From the NCBI GenBank assembly GCA_964017195.1, contig OZ024890.1:24731701-24795700 (forward strand): a stretch of 64,000 nucleotides of DNA, given 5' to 3'. Positions 62,501 to 64,000 of this stretch are shown here, one piece after another. The translations under genes were made by a program, and so were the position numbers. Within the stretch, counting starts at the first letter, position 1; each line of letters opens with the position of its first letter. The stretch comes from Siderastrea radians. Taxonomy: Eukaryota; Cnidaria; Anthozoa; Scleractinia; Rhizangiidae. Below the pieces are notes generated by a model. It was given only the letters and a program-made list of their open reading frames with translations, searched no databases and was not told where the DNA came from.

Positions 62501-63018
62501 TACGAAGCAACACATAACATTAAATTTGTTTATCTTTTTGTTTTTTCTGAGGAGATGAAAGGTCTTGCACCAGGCTTACCTTAGAAAAAGTGCAACGGGC
62601 AACTCGGAAATGGACTAAAGCACCGTCAACACATGCGAGTTTTGACGCGTTTAGTTTAGTTGTGATCTGTGTGACCATTTTTTGGGCGGAGTGAAATCGC
62701 CTGTGTATACGTCACTCTATACCAAAAGACAAGCTGATTTTTTAAATGCGCCATCAGTTTAAAAGATACAAAAATAATACGCTTCAGGCCTAAATAAAAA
62801 TTCGCTACCTGACCGGGTGAGCACTGTCTTACAGCACCATCTATGTCGCCTTCACCGGAAGGAAGGCTGCCACTTCTGTCAGGACATCCGTTTCCAGGAG
62901 CACATTCCAGTGGGTGTCCTGAGGGTGGACCGCAGAGAGTTTTGTTTCCTCCACACCCTCGGTTTCCGCATCGGAACTCAAAACGAGGGACACAACTTCC
63001 TGTGTCCTGACAATGGAC
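20753..63018 (-). CDS. Giant REJ/GAIN-type single-pass membrane protein (5' end beyond window)
   Basis: Thirty-three exons on the minus strand, read right to left. Coordinates: 63018-62809, 62015-61794, 60456-59376, 58396-58355, 57644-57200, 56194-55893, 54784-54631, 53005-52697, 48861-48639, 48368-48191, 47621-47446, 46680-46498, 45081-44595, 42801-42511, 41815-41652, 39199-38898, 38003-37201, 36360-36010, 35663-35524, 35240-35235, 34258-34150, 32572-32335, 30834-30632, 29913-29689, 29040-28864, 28318-28136, 27754-27678, 27015-26704, 25634-25281, 24914-24737, 23789-23009, 22800-22762, 20800-20753. They total about 8,990 nt. All junctions are GT-AG, and exons 1-29 join in frame, which is strong evidence for one transcript. 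Exon 30 needs a 1-nt correction. The start and the last 3' exon were not found. The domains match the extracellular part of polycystin-1/REJ proteins but end in a single TM. It is therefore a surface protein, perhaps for adhesion, gamete recognition or skeletal matrix (inference). Confidence 0.85.
21842..22030. mobile_element. CCCTTTAA-family MITE
   Basis: Starts ccctttaagccccag and ends ctgttggggcttattaaagg, with the family core ggtctccata and tttggtgatcatt. Related copies lie at 16471, 30124, 34377 and 50416. It abuts the next element directly. Confidence 0.7.
22031..22668. mobile_element. TIR element, TTAAGGTGATTCCAT family, inverted copy
   Basis: Begins ttaaaggtgattccatcg and ends attgaagagaaccaccta. 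Its right part (ggggttcaccgagctcg, aggagaaaacggcc, gaactgctcagctttcat) is the reverse complement of sequence in the elements at 42978-43260 and 43261-43920. No coding sequence. Confidence 0.7.
23009..23789 (-). CDS. Giant gene exon 31: decayed GPS, SEA-like domain, single TM
   Basis: 260 codons. Residues 1-46 look like a GPS: CHAWDESSLSWKIDG, then VDCKASSLGFVTVLAV. The Cys expected after 'DG' is Val, only one Cys precedes the last strand, and HL-T/S is replaced by SLG, so autoproteolysis is unlikely. A Ser/Thr/Gln linker follows. Residues about 73-175 form a SEA-like beta-alpha-beta unit (EVHIQFKLVGNYEDV, FISRVTQAIADAMGV, GSILVSFTLLPG). Then come a Pro/Thr/Glu linker and one TM (about 208-233, GIIVGSIVGVTLLIASVIL) ended by MRSR. 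No PLAT domain or further TM follows, unlike PKD1/PKDREJ. Confidence 0.85.
24737..25634 (-). CDS. Giant gene exons 29-30: GAIN-like region, with apparent frameshift
   Basis: Exon 29 (25634-25281, 118 codons) starts at a tccctag acceptor and contains ELVLLVDDLGRGLC, GEPALVAESHIVV and a Cys-rich hairpin (ACENCSY, WDCDEDGCNGAC). This order matches the pre-GPS region of polycystin-1-like proteins. Exon 30 (24914-24737) begins tacccgtacgac, read Y-P-Y-D, which joins exon 29 in phase 0. The body (LAVSNNESSISDVVYVKL, then ATFRIPL) is in the next frame. One extra base in the T run (AAA at 24900-24902 on the + strand) accounts for this. Exon 31 again requires phase 0. A missed small exon is the alternative. 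Confidence 0.75.
26541..26612 (-). other. tRNA-derived pseudogene or SINE head
   Basis: On the minus strand, D-arm-like aactcagttagcgcg and a perfect B box ggttcgagtcc lie at tRNA spacing, with an anticodon-like region between. The T stem and acceptor stem do not pair well, so it is not a working tRNA. Confidence 0.5.
26704..27754 (-). CDS. Giant gene exons 27-28: charged helical linker with Arg-5 site
   Basis: Exon 27 (27754-27678) and exon 28 (27015-26704, 104 codons) encode an acidic, helix-rich stretch with many Glu/Asp (ENEDELEDREDINEN). Near the end is a basic run LARRRRRAADG, which fits a proprotein-convertase (furin-type) site, then another acidic patch (NGEEEGEEVEA). It occupies the place of the helical GAIN-A region of polycystin-type proteins. 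The ATG that opens exon 28 directly follows a splice acceptor (ctttag) and is probably not a start codon. Confidence 0.78.
27090..27545. repeat. Degenerate tandem repeat, ~115-130-bp unit
   Basis: Four to five units share tctgtggatgaaatcctaag, gaccattcaaatgaaagc and ctttcctgtggtactg. The same unit occurs once at 10985-11140. It lies in the intron between exons 27 and 28 of the giant gene. Confidence 0.8.
28136..32572 (-). CDS. Giant gene exons 22-26: REJ region, C-terminal half
   Basis: Exon 22 (32572-32335) has CDGGVSYDPNN and YLWTCECKYDDGWKSC. Exon 23 (30834-30632) has CAVKLRYFKDD and LKIEWSCKQ. Exon 24 (29913-29689) is Lys/Arg-rich beta sequence with CKCKVS. Exon 25 (29040-28864) has ISIEAVDFEDPASEVLKYRV and WENLDLPSG. 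Exon 26 (28318-28136) has VLKCVVLARNTRGATTRTVC. The repeated W-S/T-C, and the final 'LPSG...lkc.v.arn..Ga' pair, mirror the end of the REJ region in PKD1/PKDREJ. All junctions are in frame. Confidence 0.82.
29371..29484. mobile_element. Short TIR element
   Basis: The ends cctgcgatcaggctctatt and aaaattcggcccgatcgcagg are imperfect complements, 114 bp. Just right of it, 29540-29580 carries gacaacaacaactttattt, the complement of a retroposon-type aataaagttgttg tail. Confidence 0.55.
30124..30330. mobile_element. CCCTTTAA-family MITE
   Basis: Starts cccttaaagccctga and ends attgggatttaaaggg, with the core catctttggtgatcattt. Intron of the giant gene. Confidence 0.7.
31232..31950. repeat. 68-bp minisatellite, 11 copies, with higher-order pattern
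   Basis: Eleven units of about 68 bp, each with ggagtattactactcccc, ctggat(a/g)gga(c/t)gctagtcc and cacaggatacccagtat. Two main variants (cccctggatagg..cg = A, cccactggatggg..tg = B) run A B A B A A B A A B A, so the right half is a 204-bp AAB higher-order unit. A diverged single unit is at about 23949-23980. Confidence 0.9.
33138..33268. repeat. ~51-bp tandem repeat, three copies
   Basis: Three units carry aaaaggag(a/c)attctga(c/t)t and ggttcccagagggg. Intron of the giant gene. Confidence 0.75.
33680..34095. mobile_element. GGGGGTACTC-type repeat element
   Basis: The left end is G-rich (17 Gs, then agggggcactc) and the right end is gggagtacccccgggg. The inside has degenerate repeats of the type acctgt(c/t)taagaca. 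This style is common in coral genomes (from memory). Non-coding. Confidence 0.55.
34150..36360 (-). CDS. Giant gene exons 18-21: REJ region, N-terminal half
   Basis: Exon 18 (36360-36010) has NWSAAF, a helical insert, then RVRFSARDFEVGVLYNITV and SRIVIGPSIRVKF. Exon 19 (35663-35524) has PSCVARNKRFMVYLWSC and PSLRIGADQL. Exon 20 is a 6-nt microexon (35240-35235, Thr-Pro). Exon 21 (34258-34150) has VLKCTFTAYI and LTIVVKKK. The Y-L-W-S-C motif, the 'Y.i.v.g' strands and the alternating beta rhythm fit the REJ (receptor for egg jelly) module of polycystin-1 and sea urchin REJ proteins. Confidence 0.8.
34377..34583. mobile_element. CCCTTTAA-family MITE
   Basis: Starts ccctttaagccccaat and ends gggacttaaagggtta, so terminal inverted repeats of about 18 bp are visible. 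Most like the copy at 50416. Confidence 0.75.
34753..34903. mobile_element. Hairpin MITE, ~52-bp arms
   Basis: The arms ggggctggattcacgaagcc and its complement near 34880-34903 continue through cctaagttaagatgcatcct with few mismatches. 151 bp. It lies between exons 20 and 21 of the giant gene. Confidence 0.8.
34951..34984. repeat. (TAAC)n microsatellite
   Basis: Eight uninterrupted taac units. Confidence 0.9.
37031..37153. mobile_element. Short TIR element
   Basis: The ends gtatataccaaaccagt and ggtttggtgtatac are near complements, about 120 bp. It lies just downstream of exon 17 of the giant gene. Confidence 0.5.
37201..38003 (-). CDS. Giant gene exon 17: IPT/TIG-like Ig fold
   Basis: An 803-nt exon. 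Around residues 55-130 the sequence PRIIEVSPNETMINTATNV, TGEKFF, LQCVF and ITIVCPLPPH follows the IPT/TIG pattern (P-x-I-x-x-V-P-x-x-G, then F, then C...C-x-P-P). It is followed by a second beta-rich segment with C-R-C and a GYTKYPSEEE stretch. IPT-like domains also precede REJ regions in polycystin-family proteins, which supports the family assignment. Confidence 0.82.
38898..41815 (-). CDS. Giant gene exons 15-16: CGxC-type Cys modules
   Basis: Exon 15 (41815-41652) joins exon 14 to give KKKDECGNCVG, then FDECGVCQING and CNGDCHG. Exon 16 (39199-38898) continues with CNNICVGG, DLCGKCGG, ECVDCAG and CQRCLDPEDQ, then leaves the Cys region for a strand-rich stretch (KIIDVDVRAVIG...). The DECGVCGG-like motif recurs in many large extracellular proteins of cnidarians and protists; I know no assigned function. 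All frames join (phases 1, 0, 2). Confidence 0.82.
39979..40329 (-). pseudogene. Orphan 117-codon open frame in an intron
   Basis: The minus-strand frame is open from just after a TAA at 40330-40332 to a TAG-free run ending at 39979. It reads protein-like (PSYLALPNSKLENKPSEARK, then RACVIFRSLGGTPLENRYEP and SGEAAELVWDFCS). It has a stop and does not fit the phase 0-0 junction of exons 15 and 16, so it is not an exon of the giant gene. Best guess is a fragment of a transposon-encoded or retrocopied protein. I do not recognise the family. Confidence 0.4.
40517..40656. mobile_element. Hairpin element, ~55-bp arms
   Basis: The arms from ttgcatttggccatccatg and from catgggcgaccaaatgcaa pair through tgtactct and gacgtcaaaacgt. 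140 bp, non-coding. Confidence 0.75.
40682..40930 (-). mobile_element. tRNA-derived SINE fragment
   Basis: In minus orientation: a B-box-like ggtttgactcc, then ctccgagaggttttctccgg, gtactccggttttt and a tail aataaagtgatttattt. This body is a familiar coral SINE (from memory). Its head is cut by the element at 40931. Open frames across it are artefacts. Confidence 0.65.
40931..41096. mobile_element. Short TIR element inserted by the SINE
   Basis: The ends gctgcctcgtacccaggc and gcttggttacgaggcagc are imperfect complements, 166 bp. Confidence 0.65.
41173..41430. mobile_element. TIR element
   Basis: The ends acagctatttcaattaacg and gctaattgaaatagttgta, extended by cgacaa, are inverted copies. 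About 258 bp, non-coding. Confidence 0.65.
42511..45081 (-). CDS. Giant gene exons 13-14: tandem-95/cadherin-like unit
   Basis: Exon 13 (45081-44595) and exon 14 (42801-42511) read as one unit of the repeat best known from large bacterial adhesins. It has a start NDRPTL, acidic patches, then GVWKYKLSGDG, WALLLKPGDCITF, a V-F-WG spacer and VRGWDCS ahead of a closing SLDAAKCVVLKL strand. In bacterial repeats the same order is NDAP, WQY..., ALLL..D.vrF, rAWD. The Cys pairs (CDCS near the start, CITFC) are an animal-style addition. After this the chain moves into Cys modules (DRCGLC, KCVGC). The assignment rests on pattern matching, not a profile search. Confidence 0.75.
42978..43260. mobile_element. 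Partial TTAAGGTGATTCCAT element
   Basis: It shares ttaaggtgattccattcaa, gcgcatcctttctgc, gttcagagaaataaatgg and ctcctaaacg with the element that follows directly. It has no matching right terminus, so it looks truncated by the next insertion. Confidence 0.7.
43261..43920. mobile_element. Complete TTAAGGTGATTCCAT element
   Basis: 660 bp with exact 15-bp terminal inverted repeats, ttaaggtgattccat and atggaatcaccttaa. The left part matches 42978-43260. The right end matches 22031-22060 in reverse complement. Non-autonomous. Confidence 0.8.
45302..45356. repeat. Hairpin, 24-bp arms
   Basis: gtcacgcaacatctacccg pairs with cgggtgggtgttgcgtgac around gaaggta. The outer flanks (gtccagttctgg, aaacctgg) are loosely complementary. 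Confidence 0.75.
45941..46118. repeat. (GTA)n/(GTAGTC)n array at a retroposon tail
   Basis: Pure gta units flank a central block of about 17 gtagtc units. Immediately right is aaaactttatttaaacacgg, whose complement (aataaagttttac, then tac repeats) is a retroposon-type 3' tail. The array therefore probably grew from the tail of a minus-orientation insertion. Read as protein it is poly-Val, which is meaningless. Confidence 0.85.
46498..48861 (-). CDS. Giant gene exons 9-12: unassigned domain and helical segment
   Basis: Exon 9 (48861-48639) contains GQCVNIPDSPQF and DHCAAGLD; its donor (ctg|gtgcga) is weak, though the frame is right. Exon 10 (48368-48191) contains SYVNVTRNPMNC and an Arg-rich helix. 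Exon 11 (47621-47446) contains GIPPGWFLRTDLICGF and ends in a Pro/Ala linker. Exon 12 (46680-46498, exactly 61 codons) is amphipathic and helical (EDFRKIYEIFKSLPDL). I recognise no family. The even hydrophobic pattern of exons 9-11 suggests a beta-rich ectodomain fold. Confidence 0.75.
47850..47985 (+). other. Possible SINE remnant
   Basis: A perfect B box ggttcgagtcc at about 47880 is followed by non-coding sequence shared with no gene. The A box is not convincing. Confidence 0.3.
49565..51729 (+). CDS. Small three-exon membrane protein nested in an intron
   Basis: Exons 49565-49649, 50793-50928 and 51618-51729 join in frame (phases 1 and 2) with good splice sites, giving 110 residues. The ATG sits in a good context (ctcATGGcc). 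Residues 1-21 are a signal peptide or signal anchor (VVLSLTVLAILITL). A short polar segment has WNHGYDKVWQDMF. A second hydrophobic span lies at about 46-64 (LVLNFFLLLLYRLI). The C-terminus is very basic (KSGKRRRRHKYGW). AATAAA lies at 51769. The gene is on the opposite strand inside the intron between exons 8 and 9 of the giant gene. Family unknown. The small size, one or two TMs and Arg-rich tail suggest an ER or secretory-pathway membrane protein. Confidence 0.82.
50416..50632. mobile_element. CCCTTTAA-family MITE
   Basis: aacccttcacaatgtaagcc at the left and gtggcttaaagggtt at the right, with the core gatcaaatatacaggtcaag. In intron 1 of the nested gene. Confidence 0.75.
51021..51192. mobile_element. 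TIR element in the nested gene's intron 2
   Basis: The ends cgtcctcagtcgtcttcatg and catgaagacgaccggggacg are near complements. The inner arms (gacgcgcg, gggagcgcgag) also pair. 172 bp. Confidence 0.75.
51769..51774 (+). terminator. Polyadenylation signal AATAAA
   Basis: Canonical hexamer 40 nt after the stop of the nested gene. Confidence 0.75.
52154..52400. mobile_element. Second GGGCCCGGTT MITE
   Basis: The left end is cccagttgttcgaaacccg and the right end is gctttgaacaaccgggccc. Internal landmarks match the copy at 6432. Confidence 0.7.
52697..58396 (-). CDS. Giant gene exons 4-8: Cys-rich repeat region
   Basis: Exon 4 (58396-58355, 42 nt) is a small spacer. Exon 5 (57644-57200) has GWAPFC, GHVFC and CVPKDRL. 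Exon 6 (56194-55893) has CSPFGQCCPGSQNF, HVFCERLHVC and LPKHANC. Exon 7 (54784-54631) has GWAALC, CRGKISC and EEFC. Exon 8 (53005-52697) opens CVPKGNCSNH, then a Pro/Thr linker. Exons 5 and 7 begin alike (GWAPFC versus GWAALC), so this block also grew by duplication. All frames join. The motif order (WxxxC, then xxFC, then CxPxxxxC) recurs about every 70-100 residues. Confidence 0.82.
53508..53540. repeat. (TTA)n microsatellite
   Basis: About eleven tta units. Confidence 0.9.
53733..54458. mobile_element. CAGGnCCGTAGCA-type TIR element
   Basis: The ends caggaccgtagcaaggctg and cctgctacgggcctg form imperfect TIRs followed inward by G/C homopolymers. 726 bp. CAGG/CCTG ends recall hAT elements, but no 8-bp target duplication is evident, so the superfamily is open. 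Confidence 0.6.
59376..60456 (-). CDS. Giant gene exon 3: third cassette, Asp-rich insert, Cys repeats
   Basis: A 1,081-nt exon (phase 0 to 1). It opens with a third VHCQ cassette, then an Asp/Asn/Arg-rich hydrophilic stretch of roughly 100 residues (HDFDRSDLRRVLND and similar). It continues with at least two units of the CPxGxxFC type (CPRGTKFC, CPRGTRFC, each followed by CxP). There are several N-glycosylation sites. The donor is caa|gtaagt. The acidic insert could bind Ca2+, which is inference. Confidence 0.85.
60860..61255 (+). mobile_element. 5'-truncated retroposon 3' end
   Basis: An open stretch ends at a TAG (61088-61090; it contains EQAADSQQQKAEETIPESS). A 3' UTR of about 150 bp follows, then cacattaataaagtttatc and an atc-repeat tail. 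A short simple-repeat tail after AATAAA is typical of CR1/L2-like LINEs. No reverse transcriptase motif is present. It lies in the intron between exons 2 and 3 of the giant gene. Confidence 0.5.
61794..63018 (-). CDS. Giant gene exons 1-2: duplicated 8-Cys cassettes
   Basis: Exon 1 (63018-62809, 70 codons) and exon 2 (62015-61794, 74 codons) are both phase 0-0 and encode near-copies of one module. Each starts VHCQ, has CVPRFEF, CGNR and LCGPPSG, then LPSGEGD, and ends CxxGQ. Each has eight Cys at matching positions (3, 9, 17, 22, 29, 39, 45 and 66 or 70). A third copy opens exon 3. The symmetric phase lets the exon duplicate freely, and more copies probably lie right of the window. I do not recognise the module as a named domain. 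It fits the longer repeat CPxGxxxCxxxxxCxPxxxxC seen in exons 3-8. Confidence 0.85.
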
Positions 63019-63429
63019 CTAATAACAACAGACAGATTAAATATCTTTAAAAGGGTGCCAGAAGGATACGATAAAATGCCTTGAAGGGAAGGTAAAGTAA
63101 GAGCATGTTTTAAAAGGAAAAACATGCTTTCAGGGAAAGGGGAGTAGGGAAAGGGGGTAAGAAAAGGATGTCCTGACGCGAAAGGCATGTCTTAATCGAC
63201 CTGCCTCAGGGCACGTCTTATGGGGCGACGCTGGTGAATTCACAGTTATCGGAGAGGAGAAACCCGTCTTAATCCCGGCTCACGCGAGAATAAGAGTTGA
63301 CAAGAACTTCAACTCTTCTCGTCTCATCACAAAGAAAAGTCATACGCATGACAGAGGTTTGGAAGAGCGGGCTTAAATATAAACTCTGACTATTTGGTTT
63401 TTACGTTTTCATTTTACTTGGTGACTTGT

Positions 63430-63740
63430 TTCAGTGAGATGTTATATCGAGTGGTTAGGGTGTTGGACTTCGAGTCCGTGGGTTCCGGGTTCGAATCCCA
63501 CTCTGAGCACTTCATGGATTTGTTTCTCGGTTGTCCCGAGTTATAAATCCTTCGGCTGCGCTTGTATATAGCCAACTGGTTTGCCTCCCGCCAGTTGGGA
63601 TTTTTAAAAAAAAAACATTTTATGTTTCATTTATAATATTTGTTTCGTTTGTTTGTTAAATGCTCGGCCCCACTAGCAATTTGCTATAAACACTTGCCGA
63701 GGGTAAATAAAGGATATTTATTTTATTTATTTATTTATTT
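63430..63740 (+). mobile_element. tRNA-derived SINE
   Basis: A tRNA-like head (D-arm tcgagtggttagggtg, anticodon-like loop, B box gggttcgaatccc) is followed by a unique body with ccaactggtttgcctcccgc and cagttggg, and by a tail aataaaggatatttatttt. The T and acceptor stems are imperfect, so it is a SINE and not a tRNA gene. In the intron upstream of exon 1 as numbered here. Confidence 0.7.
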
Positions 63741-64000
63741 TTTATTTTTATCAAACACACGAGACAGAGAGACAACGCTTTTCTCAGTGTTGAAATTCCT
63801 GTTGATGTTTGATATGTTACTTGGAATTTTATTTCCATATAAAAGGTTTTGCACCTGCAGGCCTCGCTTTGAAAAAAAAAAGGTGCGTCGCCAATCCGGC
63901 AGTGGCCAAAGAAACTTTCAAGTGGTCTATTCAGGATATTTTCAAAGCCTGAAAAACAATGACATTTTTGTAGTATCACGAACAAAAAGGTAAGGAATCA

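Noticed and set aside
63440..63512. Functional tRNA gene
   Set aside because: A and B boxes are present but the stems pair poorly and it continues into a SINE body and A/T tail.

Overview
The window is eukaryotic, intron-rich animal DNA. GT-AG introns, many short terminal-inverted-repeat elements, tRNA-derived SINE fragments and a class A GPCR expansion all fit a cnidarian, most likely a stony coral. No prokaryotic operon, CRISPR array or virus was seen. The species call is inference from repeat style and protein architecture.

Layout. 1-8 kb (+): a TM6-TM7 remnant of a GPCR (858-1040), an intact single-exon class A GPCR (4555-5538), and a tentative two-exon small secreted Cys-rich protein (7077-7886). 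9.7-15.6 kb (+): a seven-exon gene for a ~360-residue type I membrane protein with an 8-Cys, glycosylation-rich head, a Ser/Thr stalk, one TM and an acidic, Pro-rich tail. 15.6-20.7 kb: mostly mobile elements plus a few unresolved exon-like stretches on both strands.

20.7-63.0 kb and beyond the right edge (-): one giant gene, of which I could chain 33 exons (about 3,000 codons). Every splice junction but one keeps frame. N to C it encodes duplicated 8-Cys cassettes, more Cys-rich repeats, a tandem-95/cadherin-like unit, CGxC-type Cys modules, an IPT/TIG-like fold, a REJ region, a helical linker with a run of five Arg, a GAIN-like region, a decayed GPS, a SEA-like domain, one TM and a short tail. 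This is the ectodomain logic of polycystin-1/REJ proteins mounted on a single membrane span, without PLAT or channel domains. The one broken junction is an apparent +1 frameshift in the GAIN-like exon.

A small three-exon + strand gene (49565-51729, 110 aa, signal peptide plus TM) sits inside one intron of the giant gene. The introns also hold many miniature elements, two TTA-flanked PIF/Harbinger-like MITEs lie in the left half, and a 68-bp minisatellite shows higher-order structure. Plausible roles for the giant protein are cell-surface or matrix adhesion, gamete recognition (as for sea urchin suREJ1) or skeletal matrix. None of these can be decided from sequence alone.
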